Shown: positions 33,041 to 42,338 of the stretch, piece by piece
Layout: every line of letters begins with the position of its first letter
How positions within the stretch are numbered: position 1 is the first letter of the stretch
From: Rhodospirillaceae bacterium
GTDB lineage: Bacteria > Pseudomonadota > Alphaproteobacteria > Bin65
Assembly: GCA_028819475.1 (NCBI GenBank)
Contig: JAPPLJ010000023.1
Span: forward strand, 26,273 to 90,272
Direction: 5' to 3'
Length of the DNA stretch: 64,000 nt
The notes under the pieces: generated by a model
Databases searched by the model: none
What the model saw: only the letters and a program-made list of their open reading frames with translations
Told to the model about the DNA's origin: nothing
Position numbers and translations under genes: made by a program

Positions 33041-34570
33041 ATGACACAGGCTGTCGCCATCCGTCGCGACGGAGATACCTTCCAAGCGCGTCAGTTCTGG
33101 CTTCGAGCCGCACGTCTCCTCGACCCCAGGAGCCCCGTCACCCGTGTCGGCTTCGAAAGCGGCCCTAAGAGCTTTGACGACATATGGGTGGAGTACGAGC
33201 CAGGCCGTCAACCTCAGGCCCATGATGGAGCGCTGCTTCGACGCGAACATCTTCAGTGCAAATGGCACGTCGCGCCCGGGACGTATGGGTACGCCGACCT
33301 TGTCGACCCAGAATTCATCAATGCTAACACGCGCTCGCTGCTTCAGCGCGCGCATGATGCCCAGTTGGCCCATGCGCCTGACGGTACCGGAGCACGCTTC
33401 AAGCTCGTCACAAACTGGCAGATCGATCGCAGCGACCCTCTTGGTCCAATGATAAACAACCGCTCCGGCAGTATGCGCTTGGAGCGACTCTATGGCTCCA
33501 AGACGGACAGCAGCAAGGCTGGCGCTGTCCGAAAGTCGTGGCGCGAACACCTGGGAATCGACGAAGACGATTTACGAGTACTGGCGAATACCCTTGCTTT
33601 CAGTCACACTTCCGAGACGCTCGACGGTCTCCGCGAGCGCCTCGACGAAGTTTTTGACACGGTAGGCCTGGTACGAATCCCGCCGAACCAGAGCGCACTG
33701 ATATACGATGACATTGTTTTCCATTGGATGGCACAGGGCCGCCAAGACTTCGATCCCACGACCTTTCGGGAGGCCTGTGCGCGAGAAGACCTGCTCGGCC
33801 AATCCCAGGGTCGTCGACGTGTTTATGGCGTTAAGTCTTTTGAACACGCCTTTGATCGTCTTGAAGATCGCTGCGACGGGGTTATCGATTTCGTGCCGAT
33901 ATTCAACGAACGATACATTCGAAACGATAGTGATTGGGAAGGCGAAATATATCCGAAGCTGGAAACGTTCTTGAAGAACGCAGCCAAGGCGCAGCCGAGA
34001 CTGCGCCTCGCGCTCGACGCCCATACCACCCTCGCGTTTGCAGCCGGCTCAATCCTCAATATCAAGTCTGGTCGCCATGTCGAGTTGGAGCAGCGAACTC
34101 TTGGACGGCGCCTGTGGGCAGCCGATGACATGCCCCCAGATTCCGGTTGGCCCACACTCGACAGCTCCTCAGCAGATCTTTGCGCAGACCAAGACGATCT
34201 CGCTGTTGCCCTTGGAATCACTCACGACATCGTGGACCATGTGCGGCGCTACATCGACGTGCGACTGCATTCGGTTGGCAGGCTGCTCAGCCTCATACCC
34301 ACGACGCGGCAAAGTGCACAGGTAGTAGCCAGTGGTCGACACGCATTCGACTTGGTTCAAGTAGCTAAGGATGCAATCCAGAGAGCGAAATTAAAGAAGT
34401 CTCAATCCGCTACTACGCATGTCTTCATCGCGGCGCCGAACGCCTTAACATTTTTCCTGGGTCAACAGCAGCCATTACTCGGCCGGGTTCGAATATATGA
34501 ATTCGACTTCGAAGGCGAACGTGGGGGATCCTATACAGCTTCCTTAACGCTTCCTTTATCGCGTCGCTAG
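33041..34570 (+). CDS. CBASS effector: nuclease-like domain plus SAVED sensor (Cap4-like)
   Basis: 509 residues. The N-terminal part has a PD-(D/E)XK-like pattern: GFESG (Glu 39), FDDIWV (Asp 46-47) and LQCKWH (Gln 72, Lys 74), as in the DUF4297-type nuclease of Cap4. The C-terminal end THVFIAAPNALTFFLG then GRVRIYEFDF (about 457-485) is the signature of SAVED, which binds the cyclic nucleotide. Start at the ATG 33041 (MTQAVAIRRD), 11 bases after the ATPase gene; the longer frame upstream overlaps that gene. On signal binding it should degrade DNA. Confidence 0.82.
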   Translation: MTQAVAIRRDGDTFQARQFWLRAARLLDPRSPVTRVGFESGPKSFDDIWVEYEPGRQPQAHDGALLRREHLQCKWHVAPGTYGYADLVDPEFINANTRSLLQRAHDAQLAHAPDGTGARFKLVTNWQIDRSDPLGPMINNRSGSMRLERLYGSKTDSSKAGAVRKSWREHLGIDEDDLRVLANTLAFSHTSETLDGLRERLDEVFDTVGLVRIPPNQSALIYDDIVFHWMAQGRQDFDPTTFREACAREDLLGQSQGRRRVYGVKSFEHAFDRLEDRCDGVIDFVPIFNERYIRNDSDWEGEIYPKLETFLKNAAKAQPRLRLALDAHTTLAFAAGSILNIKSGRHVELEQRTLGRRLWAADDMPPDSGWPTLDSSSADLCADQDDLAVALGITHDIVDHVRRYIDVRLHSVGRLLSLIPTTRQSAQVVASGRHAFDLVQVAKDAIQRAKLKKSQSATTHVFIAAPNALTFFLGQQQPLLGRVRIYEFDFEGERGGSYTASLTLPLSRR

Positions 34571-34727
34571 CCGCGCATTCGGCTCTCATATTGATGGCAT
34601 GTCGGAAATTCTTGTCGATATCTGCTGCTCGCTAACCGACGTTACTGGCAATGGACTAAAGAATTGATCACAATATTGGTACTATTGGTCAAACATTTCT
34701 CTGACCACCTCAAGCGCCTTGTCTATT

Positions 34728-34841
34728 TCACTTATTCCTCCGGTAAGCTACCCAAACCCTTGCCACGAATTCCTGAAGTAAATCCGCAAGAAAAGTAGCT
34801 TCCTTTACCTTCTGCGCAACCGCGACTATATCATCCATCAT
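34728..34841 (-). CDS. Putative 37-residue peptide
   Basis: Starts MMDDIVAVAQKVKEATFLAD and ends VWVAYRRNK. The ATG at 34841 follows GCAGGGA and lies 30 bases after the 119-residue membrane protein gene on the same strand. Beyond its stop another frame continues ISEIDKALEVVREMFDQ, so a longer frameshifted protein is possible. AT-rich setting, no homology known to me. Confidence 0.35.
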   Translation of the reverse strand: MMDDIVAVAQKVKEATFLADLLQEFVARVWVAYRRNK

Positions 34842-34871
34842 CAAAAATCCCTGCTAGTGCGAACTTAAGAA

Positions 34872-35231
34872 TTACTTCCCCGTGGTCCCAGAACCCCCGC
34901 TACCAAAATAGAAGCCTACCACTGTCCCGGCGATCCCCGTCAATGCTGCGACAACTTCCGTAAAGCGAGTACCAGTCGGTATCGCTGCTCCACCGAATAC
35001 GAGAAAAATAACGAAGGAGCCCACGACAGTCAGCGCCAACATGGATCTCACAGAACCTTGGGGAAGAGCTAAACCCTTGAGAGCAACGTTGTCGGAGTTC
35101 TTTGCCTTCCATATGGCATAAATCGGAAGAGCAATAAGTACAAGTAGTAGCAATACTCCTTCAGCGATCAGCAAAGGCAAAATACTGCCCATTTCAATCG
35201 CGGTACTACTTGCTGTGTCTGTTTTTTCCAT
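34872..35231 (-). CDS. Small three-helix membrane protein
   Basis: 119 residues with three hydrophobic segments: about 17-41, 63-84 and 92-110. The middle part has LALPQGSVRSMLALTVVGSF, and the end is GTVVGFYFGSGGSGTTGK with a Gly-rich tail. ATG at 35231 begins MEKTDTASS. Convergent with the CBASS effector gene. It has the size of holin-like or pore-forming accessory proteins, but no family is recognised and a link with CBASS is only positional. Confidence 0.6.
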   Translation of the reverse strand: MEKTDTASSTAIEMGSILPLLIAEGVLLLLVLIALPIYAIWKAKNSDNVALKGLALPQGSVRSMLALTVVGSFVIFLVFGGAAIPTGTRFTEVVAALTGIAGTVVGFYFGSGGSGTTGK

Positions 35232-36107
35232 TGCGATACATCCTTGCCGTACGGTAGCTTCGCTCTACCTGTTTGGGAAAACTAATAGACTTGGTAAACA
35301 AACGCCTTGTCAAGCAGTATCAGTTCAAAGTACACCCCAGATTGTACTCACCCATCATAGATTCGCCGAATACGCTTGACAGTGGCGTTCCTTCTAGTTT
35401 CGTCGTCTATTCCGTAGCTGGCCCAGTGACCTCGTGTCGAACTGACGGCGCCACTGAATTTCTGTAGCCAAGGACAGTTGGGTTGCGCTGGGTTCGTCAT
35501 CGTATCGTAACCGCGTGATTTCAAATTGAGGTCACTCTGCGGCGGCCTTCACCCGACTTCAATTCCACACCCCTCCACTATCTTCTTGCCTCATACGCAA
35601 TCAACCGGGGAGGCGGGGCACGAACAAGCCCGCAACCGGCGGATCGGTAAGGTTTCTCGGCAACGAGGCTCGGCAACGGCAGGAGGGTTGGTCATCGTAT
35701 AGATACCTGGTGGAATCAAAGTCTGAAGTATCCATTGCGTCTGCTGTCGAAATCAACAATGCGCCGAAGCTCACAGGCGTCCCGCAATGATCGACCAAGC
35801 CTGTGCGGGAACGCGCTTCCGTGCCCCTGCGCGTCCATGTTTCTGCCTGTTCTGTCATGGCGCGCCGGCCGCGGCCGGGTTGCCCGTCGCAATCCCAAGC
35901 CAGGCCTTGATTCTCCGGTCTGCCCGAATGAACGAGCGGCGCCGGCGGTCTTCGCACCGAAAGCACATGGTTTCAACCTGCTGTCCCTCGCTGGCTTCGC
36001 ATGTCCCGGGTCTCCGACCGAACCCGTTCATGCGGCATTTCGAGAGTTCACTGCATCCCTCAGCGGCTTGCCGGCCCTGAATATCGGCTTCGTGCTTCCG
36101 ATTCTCC
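35232..36107. other. 876 bases without a supported gene
   Basis: AT content drops from left to right: the first 300 bases are AT-rich like the defence region, the last 500 GC-rich like the flanking genes. The change probably marks the right edge of the imported defence island. Open frames here look like shadows. Confidence 0.5.
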
Positions 36108-37256
36108 TCACAGGCTGGCGTAGACCGCTTGTTCGTAGGCGGCGTAGGTCGCCATGAAGCGCGCTTCGACGAAGGGCAGCGACTGGGTCATGATGACCGC
36201 GGCGACGCCCCTGGCCGGGTCGAGCCAGTAATGGGTGTTGCACACGCCGGCCCAGCTCAGCGAGCCGGCGCTGCGCCGGCCGGGGATCGCCTCCTCGTTG
36301 CGCATGAAGGCGAAGCTGTGGGTCACCTTCGTGCCGGGGAACGGGTCGAAATCCGCCGTCACCGGCGGCGCGATCGTCACCATCTTCTCGAAGGCCAGCC
36401 CCTGCATGTGGTCCGCCGTCATCTCCGCGACCGCCTTCTTGGACAGGATGCGGTTGCCGTTCAGTTCGCCCCGGCGCAGCACCATGCGCAGGAAGCGCAG
36501 ATAGTCCGGCGCGGTCGAATAGAGGTTGTGCCCCATGCCGTACATTTCCGGCTGCGACGGCGGCGCCAGCTCGAACGGGGCGAAGACGCCGTCCTCGCCG
36601 CGCGCCATCAGCTCGCACAGGTTGCCGGTCATGGCGTCGTCGAGCTCGAAGGCCGTGTTGGCCATGCCGAGCGGCTCGAAAATCTCCTCGCGGCAGAAGG
36701 CGTCGATGCGCCGGCCGTCCACCGCCTCGACGGCCTGGCCGAGCCAGTCGATGCCGACGCCGTAGCCCCAGCGCGTGCCCGGATCCGTCATCATCGGATA
36801 GAACAGCGACGCCTTGAGGCCGGACAGGATGGTCGGATGGCCGGTCGCCTCCATGTAGCGGGCGACATCGCCGTTCCAGAACTCGTATTCCAGGCCGCTG
36901 GTGTGGGTCGCCAGGTGGCGCAGGGTGGCCCGGGTCTTCGGCGCGCGCATGACCGGCGTGTCGCCGTCGAAGCGGTCGAGCACCTGGACGTTCGCAAATT
37001 CCGGCAGGATGTCGTCGACCGGCGTGTCGAAGCGCATTTTCCCGCGGTCGATCAGGATCGTCGCGGCGACCGCGCCGATCGCCTTGGTCATCGAGAAGAT
37101 GCGGAACACCGTGTCCTCGCCGGCCGCCCGGCCCGGCGCGGCCTCGCCGACGGCGCCGCTGTAGCGCACCCCGTCGGCGTCGCCGACCATGCCCACGGCG
37201 AACGGCACATCGTCCTGCGCCACCGCCCGTTCCAGAACCCCGTCCATGCCCGACAT
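36108..37256 (-). CDS. Serine beta-lactamase-fold hydrolase (class C/esterase-like)
   Basis: 382 residues. The nucleophile motif SMTK (about 55-58) and a YGVG motif (about 164-167) replace the SxxK and YxN pair of class C enzymes. ATHTSGLEYEFW and MGHNLYST follow the family. No signal peptide, so a cytoplasmic esterase or peptidase is more likely than a resistance enzyme. It is on the same strand as the OsmC and dehydrogenase genes. Confidence 0.87.
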   Translation of the reverse strand: MSGMDGVLERAVAQDDVPFAVGMVGDADGVRYSGAVGEAAPGRAAGEDTVFRIFSMTKAIGAVAATILIDRGKMRFDTPVDDILPEFANVQVLDRFDGDTPVMRAPKTRATLRHLATHTSGLEYEFWNGDVARYMEATGHPTILSGLKASLFYPMMTDPGTRWGYGVGIDWLGQAVEAVDGRRIDAFCREEIFEPLGMANTAFELDDAMTGNLCELMARGEDGVFAPFELAPPSQPEMYGMGHNLYSTAPDYLRFLRMVLRRGELNGNRILSKKAVAEMTADHMQGLAFEKMVTIAPPVTADFDPFPGTKVTHSFAFMRNEEAIPGRRSAGSLSWAGVCNTHYWLDPARGVAAVIMTQSLPFVEARFMATYAAYEQAVYASL

Positions 37257-37415
37257 GCCGTTTCCTCCGCTTTGCCCGATCCGCCCTTGCGGCGGCGTCC
37301 GCTTACGGTACGACGAAAGCGGCCTAAGGGCGAGAGGATAGGGGCGAGGGGGAAGGGGCGACGGAGAAGGGACGGCGGCAGCCAGAGGGGCCGGGGCCCA
37401 AGGGGGAATCGAGCC

Positions 37416-37886
37416 TTACGCCGTCACGATCTCCGGCGCGTGCTCGACCGGGAAGTTGACCGAGCGGGCGATGAAGCACATCGCGCCCGCCTTTTCGTGC
37501 AGCCGTTCCGCCATTGCCGGATCGCTGTCGCCGGTTATCGTCACCCGCGGCCGGAGCGTGACGCCGGTAAACTCGCCGGCGCCGTCGGCATGGGTCCGCA
37601 TCGTGCCCTCGGCGCGGTCCTCGTAGGCCGTGACGACGACCCTGGCGCTGGCGCACAGATGCAGGTACCAGAGCATGTGGCAGGCCGAGAGCGCGGCCAC
37701 CAGCAGGTCCTCCGGATTGTGCCGGTCGGCATCGCCCCGGTAGGCCGGATCGGCCGAGCCGCGGAGCACCGGCTTGCCCGGGCAGGCGATGTCGTGCTCC
37801 CGGCCGTAGCCCCGGTAGCGGCGCGTGCCCTCGCCCCGGTTGCCGGTCCAGGTGATCGTGGCGGTGTAGGTGTGGTCCTTCGGCAT
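37416..37886 (-). CDS. OsmC-family peroxide-reducing protein
   Basis: 156 residues. NPEDLLVAALSACHMLWYLH (about 59-78) gives the first catalytic Cys and AGAMCFIARSVNFPV the second Cys; these form the thiol pair that reduces organic hydroperoxides in OsmC/Ohr proteins. ATG at 37886 (MPKDHTYTATITW) is chosen; an earlier in-frame start adds 13 unlikely residues. Confidence 0.9.
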   Translation of the reverse strand: MPKDHTYTATITWTGNRGEGTRRYRGYGREHDIACPGKPVLRGSADPAYRGDADRHNPEDLLVAALSACHMLWYLHLCASARVVVTAYEDRAEGTMRTHADGAGEFTGVTLRPRVTITGDSDPAMAERLHEKAGAMCFIARSVNFPVEHAPEIVTA

Positions 37887-38055
37887 AAGTCCCCCCGCCT
37901 GGAAGATCGTGACGATACCGCCCAACCCGTCCCGGCCGGCGTCACGGAAGGGCGCCGATCGCCGGACGATCTTGCGGACCGTCTCTTGCCCAACAAAATA
38001 TAAGTTTGTTGGGCAAGGCTTGCTCCAGGGACCGCGCCTGACCGCTGAGTCCCGC

Positions 38056-39078
38056 TCAGAACCGCGCGACGATCTTGCCGAACACGTCGCGGTTGCGGAG
38101 GCGTTCGATGGCGGCCGGGAAGTCCGCCAGAGCGATCTCGCTGTCGATGACCGGCAGGATGCCGGCGGCCATCTTGTCCAGGCTCTCCCGGCAGTTGCGC
38201 ACCGACGAACCGAACGAGCCGATGATGCGCAATTGCTGCTGGAACAATGAATAGAGGTTGGTCGGCGCGCTGACGCCGCTGGTCGAGCCGCAGGTCACCA
38301 GCCGGCCGCCGCGCTTCAGCGACAGCAGGCTGCCGGGCCAGGTGTCCGGCCCGACATGCTCGAACACGACGTCGACGCCCTGCCGGCCGGTCAGCCGCCG
38401 GACCCGGCCCTCGAAGCGCTCTTCGCGATAGTCGATGACATGATCGGCGCTGAGCGCGGCGGCCTTCTCGGCCTTGTCCGCGCTGCCGACCGTCGTGATG
38501 ACCGTGCAGCCGATCGCCTTCGCCATGCGGATCGCGGTCGAGCCGATGCCGCTGCCGCCGGCGTGGACCAGGATGGTCTCGCCCGGCTCCAGCTGCGCGT
38601 TGTCGAACAGCATGTGCTGCACCGTGGCGAAGGTGACGGTCGTGCAGGCCGCCTGCACCGCGCTGACGCCGTCCGGCACTTTCAGCACCCGCGCCGCCGG
38701 GGCGACGAGGCGCTCGCGGGCCAGCCCGTCGACGTGGAAGCCCATGATGCCGCCGATATCCTCGCACAGGTTTTCCTGCCCGGCCCGGCAGCGCCGGCAG
38801 ACGCCGCAGAACAGGCCGGGATAGACGATGGCGAGGTCGCCGGGCCGGACATGATCGACGCCGGGGCCGACGGCCTCGACGACGCCTGAACCTTCCACGC
38901 CGACGATCAACGGCAGCGCCCGCTTGGCGAAGGCCATGCCGCGCACGCCGAACAGGTCGATATGGTTGAGCGACAGGGCCTGCATGCGCAGCAGCACCTC
39001 GCCGTCGCCGGGCGGCGGCGGATCGGCGACCTCGTCGAAGCTCAACTGCTCTTCCTCGATCAGGCGCAGGGCACGCAT
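38056..39078 (-). CDS. Zinc-type medium-chain dehydrogenase, right copy
   Basis: 340 residues, about 98 percent identical by eye to the protein of 39-1061. Differences seen include Ala to Val in the zinc lobe (FCGVC), Glu to Asp after it, Ile to Val and Ala to Ser near TSGVSAPTNLYSLF, and the end VARF in place of VATF. Zinc lobe and nucleotide motif are intact. Because OsmC and the hydrolase lie beside this copy on the same strand, it may be the original locus and 39-1061 the duplicate, or the reverse; the window does not decide. Confidence 0.9.
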   Translation of the reverse strand: MRALRLIEEEQLSFDEVADPPPPGDGEVLLRMQALSLNHIDLFGVRGMAFAKRALPLIVGVEGSGVVEAVGPGVDHVRPGDLAIVYPGLFCGVCRRCRAGQENLCEDIGGIMGFHVDGLARERLVAPAARVLKVPDGVSAVQAACTTVTFATVQHMLFDNAQLEPGETILVHAGGSGIGSTAIRMAKAIGCTVITTVGSADKAEKAAALSADHVIDYREERFEGRVRRLTGRQGVDVVFEHVGPDTWPGSLLSLKRGGRLVTCGSTSGVSAPTNLYSLFQQQLRIIGSFGSSVRNCRESLDKMAAGILPVIDSEIALADFPAAIERLRNRDVFGKIVARF

Positions 39079-39149
39079 CCGTATTCCTCTAATGGTGGAC
39101 CGGTCGTGGATGTGGCGGCGACCCGACGGACGGGCAATGGCTGCAATTG

Positions 39150-39293
39150 TCACGAGGCCGGGACGAGATCGGCCCGGTCGATCTTCTGCCGGATCATCGC
39201 GTCGACCGCCGACTCGGAGATATGGCCGTAATGGAGTTCCGTGGTCATGCTGGAATAGTGGCCGAGCTGCCGCGCCACCACCGCCGGCGGTAC
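39150..39293 (-). pseudogene. C-terminal 48 codons of a tyrosine recombinase
   Basis: Encodes GVPPAVVARQLGHYSSMTTE then LHYGHISESA and the end RADLVPAS, identical to the tail of the recombinase at 1133-2419. The upstream part is replaced by unrelated sequence, so the gene was cut here by the neighbouring element or by the duplication event. Confidence 0.9.
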
Positions 39294-39379
39294 GCCCGAT
39301 GCGACGCCATGATCCACGCCGGCAGCGTTGTTGAGGCCGGTCTCCATAACTGAATGGATCGGCCGTTGCCGTTCCGGCG

Positions 39380-39823
39380 TCACGGCTGCAGTCTGTTTCC
39401 GGCCCCGGGCCTCGCGACGACCAGATGAAGGATCTTCAGAATTGTGCTCCGTTCGTTGGCCGCGAAGGTCCGGAAGAGTGCCACCAGCTCACGCTCGCCG
39501 ACGTCCCGAAGCTCCTGCACCCTGAGCCGCAGTTCCGACTCCGGAAACCCGAAGGTCTGCATGATCCGGTCGCCGGTCGCTGGGGACGGGGGTTGTCCGT
39601 CCGGCCTGCTGCCGCTGCCGTTTCGGCCCAGCCATCCTTCGATCAGGCCGAGCTTCTCGAGCATGCGGATGTTCGTCGCGGAGGGCATCGCCACGCCCCG
39701 CTCCCATTTCCCGATTGTCTTGTCCGAGACCCCGAGTCTGGCCGCTAGCGTATCGAGCGTATCTCCATCGGCCGTTCGCCTGAGCCGAAGTTCCCTGCCG
39801 AGCGCGCGATCGATCTTTCCCAT
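39380..39823 (-). CDS. XRE-family helix-turn-helix regulator
   Basis: 147 residues. The helix-turn-helix is LDTLAARLGVSDKTIGKWER then GVAMPSATNIRMLEKLG (about 22-60). The C-terminal half is helical with a Glu/Arg-rich end (ERELVALFRTFAANERSTIL). ATG at 39823 follows GGGGAG. It is divergent from the recombinase genes, and repeated GGTTAC half-sites (39996-40035) lie between, so it likely controls the element's integration genes. Confidence 0.8.
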   Translation of the reverse strand: MGKIDRALGRELRLRRTADGDTLDTLAARLGVSDKTIGKWERGVAMPSATNIRMLEKLGLIEGWLGRNGSGSRPDGQPPSPATGDRIMQTFGFPESELRLRVQELRDVGERELVALFRTFAANERSTILKILHLVVARPGAGNRLQP

Positions 39824-39995
39824 CGGTATTCTCCCCTTGAGACCATCGATCTCGCAGGCTGGCAACGGGTTCGCCTGCCGCGACAAGCATTCCCGGAACG
39901 CCCGAACCGAGCGCAGCCCGGGAATCGCGATGCTTCCGGGCGCAAAAGCTGCCAATTCTCTATCCTTTTGAAACGACTGGATTATTCGGAAAAAA

Positions 39996-40035
39996 GTAAC
40001 CTGTCGGTTACCTTTGCGGGCAAAAGGTTACTTTT
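39996..40035. promoter_or_regulatory. GTAACC/GGTTAC operator cluster
   Basis: GTAACC-TGTC-GGTTAC (39996-40011) is a perfect inverted repeat; another GGTTAC follows exactly 20 bases (two helix turns) later at 40026-40031, in AAAGGTTACTTTT. It lies in the divergent region between XRE and recombinase genes, the expected place for an XRE operator. Confidence 0.65.
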
Positions 40036-40145
40036 GGGTGGTGGACGCTCGCCGCGTCCATCGCGACTCTCCCCCAAGTTTGCACAGCGTGGCGCCGCCG
40101 CCGGTTCGGTGGAGCGACACCCTGCACAGGAGGGGGAAGAATTCT

Positions 40146-40742
40146 GTGGCCGCTTGTCCCAACCCGACTGCCGCCGCCCGACCAGACCGGTCGTCCCCGA
40201 AGCGCCCGGCCGCGGGCTATCTGCGCTCCGCAAAGGAGCTCGAAGGCGACTCGCTCCGCCGGCAGATCGAAGCCATCGTCCGGTATGCCCGCGACCATGG
40301 CATGCAGCTCACGCGGCTCTATTGCGACGAGTACGGGAGCGGCCTGAGCATCGACGGCCGGACCGGCCTTCAGCAACTGTTCCGCGACATCGCGAGCGGC
40401 GCAGGGGATTTCGACACGATTCTGCTCCTCGATCCGAGCCGCTGGGGCCGGTTCCAAGACCCCGACCAGAGCGCCTGTATCGAAAATGCCTGCCGCCAGG
40501 CCGGCGTCGAGGTGCGCTACTGCGCCGAGGAGCACCTCGACCACGAAGATAGAGCGTGGTCCGCCACCGCCAGGAGGCTGAAACGGTACATGGCCGACGA
40601 GTACAAGCGCGAACTGGCCGCGCGCGAGCGCCGTGCCGCCACGACGGAAGGGGATGGCGACGCCAACCCCGGCGCGAACCCCCGCGGGGGCGCCGGCGCC
40701 GGGCCGGACGTAGACGTCGCCCGGCCGCCGGCGGCGCGTTGA
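40146..40742 (+). CDS. Serine recombinase-like protein lacking the catalytic serine
   Basis: 198 residues. The N-terminal resolvase fold is clear: AGYLRSAKELEGDSLRRQIE, DEYGSGLSIDGRTGLQQLF and DTILLLDPSRWGRFQD. In the first motif, active relatives read YxRxS, as in YVRMST of the next gene; here it reads YLRSAK, so the nucleophilic Ser is Ala. The recombinase and zinc-ribbon domains are missing. The GTG at 40146 follows AGGAGGGGGA. It sits 30 bases before the intact recombinase and may act as a regulatory partner that binds it without cutting (inference). Confidence 0.78.
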   Translation: MAACPNPTAAARPDRSSPKRPAAGYLRSAKELEGDSLRRQIEAIVRYARDHGMQLTRLYCDEYGSGLSIDGRTGLQQLFRDIASGAGDFDTILLLDPSRWGRFQDPDQSACIENACRQAGVEVRYCAEEHLDHEDRAWSATARRLKRYMADEYKRELAARERRAATTEGDGDANPGANPRGGAGAGPDVDVARPPAAR

Positions 40743-40772
40743 CCCGTTGCGGGACAATCGAAGGTCCGACCG

Positions 40773-42338
40773 GTGCCGAGTCCTCGACATCATTCCCAGC
40801 CGGAAGCGCCGCCGGGACGGCGCGCGGTCGCCTATGTCCGGATGTCGACCGGGCTCCAGCAGTATTCGACCGAAAACCAGATGGCGGCCATCGAGCACTA
40901 CGCGGCCGAGAACGACATGGAGATCGTCGCCGTCTATTCCGACGAGGCCAGAAGCGGCCTGCGCTACGAGAACCGGCCGGGCATGCAGCAGATGCTGGCC
41001 GACGCGCTGAGCGACGAGTCCGGGTTCGATACGATCCTGGTTTACGACATCAGCCGCTGGGGGAGGTTCCAGGACACCGACGAGGCCGCGTCTCTCGAGT
41101 TCGCCTGCAAGAAGGCCAAGGTCCGAGTCCACTACTGCAAGGAGCAGTTCATCAACGACGGCAGCCCGATGGCTGCCGTGTTCAAGGCCCTCAAGCGCTC
41201 CATGGCCGGCGAGTACGCCCGCGAGCTCTCGGAGAAAGTGTTCGCCGGCCAGTGCCGGCTGATCGGGCTCGGCTTCCGCCAGGGCGGCATGGCGGGCTAC
41301 GGGCTGCGCCGCATGCGCATCGACCAGAACCGCGTGCCCCAGGGCATCCTCGACCGCGGCCAGTACAAGAGCCTTCAGACCGACCGGGTGATCCTGGTTC
41401 CCGGACCGGAAGAGGAGGTGGAGACCGTCCGCTGGATGTACCGGCAGTTCGTCGACGGTGGCAGGCTGGAAGGCGAGATCGCCGCGCTGCTCAACGAGCG
41501 GGGTATCGCGACGGACCTCGGCCGGCCCTGGACCCGCGGCACCGTCCACCAGGTGCTCACCAACGAGAAATACATCGGCAACAACGTGTACAACCGGCAC
41601 TCCTTCAAGCTGAAGGAGGCGCACAGGAACAACCCACCCGAAGAATGGGTCCGCGCCGACGGCGCCTTCGAGGCGGTGGTGGATCCGCAGCTGTTCTTTA
41701 CCGCCCAGGGCATGATCCGGGAACGCAACCGGCGCTACTCGGACGACGAGATGCTGGCCCGCCTCGAAGGACTCCTGAAGAAGAAGGGCTATCTCTCCGG
41801 TTTCGTGATCGACGAGGCCGAGAACATGCCGTCGAGCGGCTGCTACGCCTCCCGCTTCGGCAGCCTGGTCCGCGCCTATTCCCTGGTCGGCTTCACGCCC
41901 GAGCGCGACTACCGGTATGTCGAGATCAACCGGGCACTCCGCCGGATCCATGCCGACGAGGTCGCCGCGGCGATCGCCGAGATCGAGGGGATCGGCGGCG
42001 CTGTCGACCGGGATCCGGGCAACGACCTTCTCACCGTCAACGGCGAGTTCACCGCCTCGATCGTCGTCGCCCGGTGCCGGCATACCGGATCCGGTTCCCG
42101 GCGCTGGAAGATCCGTCTGGACGCCGGGCTCGCTCCCGACCTGACCGTCGTTCTCCGCATGGACGACGTCAATGAAGCCATCCTCGACTACTACCTCCTG
42201 CCGCTTGCACTTCTCGAAACGAACCGCCTCGGGCTCGCCGAGGAGAACGGGCTGATGATGGACGCCTTCCGGTTCGACACGCTGGACCGCTTCTTCGCCA
42301 TGGCCGAGCGGGCCCCGATTTCGGAGATCGCACGATGA
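40773..42338 (+). CDS. Large serine recombinase
   Basis: 521 residues. Catalytic domain with AYVRMSTGLQQYSTENQ (nucleophilic Ser about 25), YSDEARSG and DISRWGRFQD; then the recombinase domain (GMAGYGLRRMRID and LNERGIATDLGRPWTRGTVH, about 165-270) and a C-terminal part with NEKYIGNNVYNRHSF and a long helical end. A zinc ribbon is not obvious. GTG start at 40773. It should integrate and, with a helper, excise the element. The next gene overlaps its stop by four bases. Confidence 0.9.
   Translation: MPSPRHHSQPEAPPGRRAVAYVRMSTGLQQYSTENQMAAIEHYAAENDMEIVAVYSDEARSGLRYENRPGMQQMLADALSDESGFDTILVYDISRWGRFQDTDEAASLEFACKKAKVRVHYCKEQFINDGSPMAAVFKALKRSMAGEYARELSEKVFAGQCRLIGLGFRQGGMAGYGLRRMRIDQNRVPQGILDRGQYKSLQTDRVILVPGPEEEVETVRWMYRQFVDGGRLEGEIAALLNERGIATDLGRPWTRGTVHQVLTNEKYIGNNVYNRHSFKLKEAHRNNPPEEWVRADGAFEAVVDPQLFFTAQGMIRERNRRYSDDEMLARLEGLLKKKGYLSGFVIDEAENMPSSGCYASRFGSLVRAYSLVGFTPERDYRYVEINRALRRIHADEVAAAIAEIEGIGGAVDRDPGNDLLTVNGEFTASIVVARCRHTGSGSRRWKIRLDAGLAPDLTVVLRMDDVNEAILDYYLLPLALLETNRLGLAEENGLMMDAFRFDTLDRFFAMAERAPISEIAR

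Larger units (their letters stand above)
38056..39297. repeat. Right copy of 1.24-kb direct repeat
   Basis: Matches 39-1280 in the same orientation, including the spacer 39079-39149 and the recombinase tail. The match stops at the join with the serine-recombinase element. Confidence 0.9.

Noticed and set aside
30593..34570. NucC-type effector expected in many type III CBASS operons
   Set aside because: The fourth gene has SAVED and PD-(D/E)XK-like features; no NucC-like gene is present.
36108..37256. Antibiotic-resistance beta-lactamase
   Set aside because: No signal peptide, and the second motif differs from class C enzymes; a general serine hydrolase is more likely.
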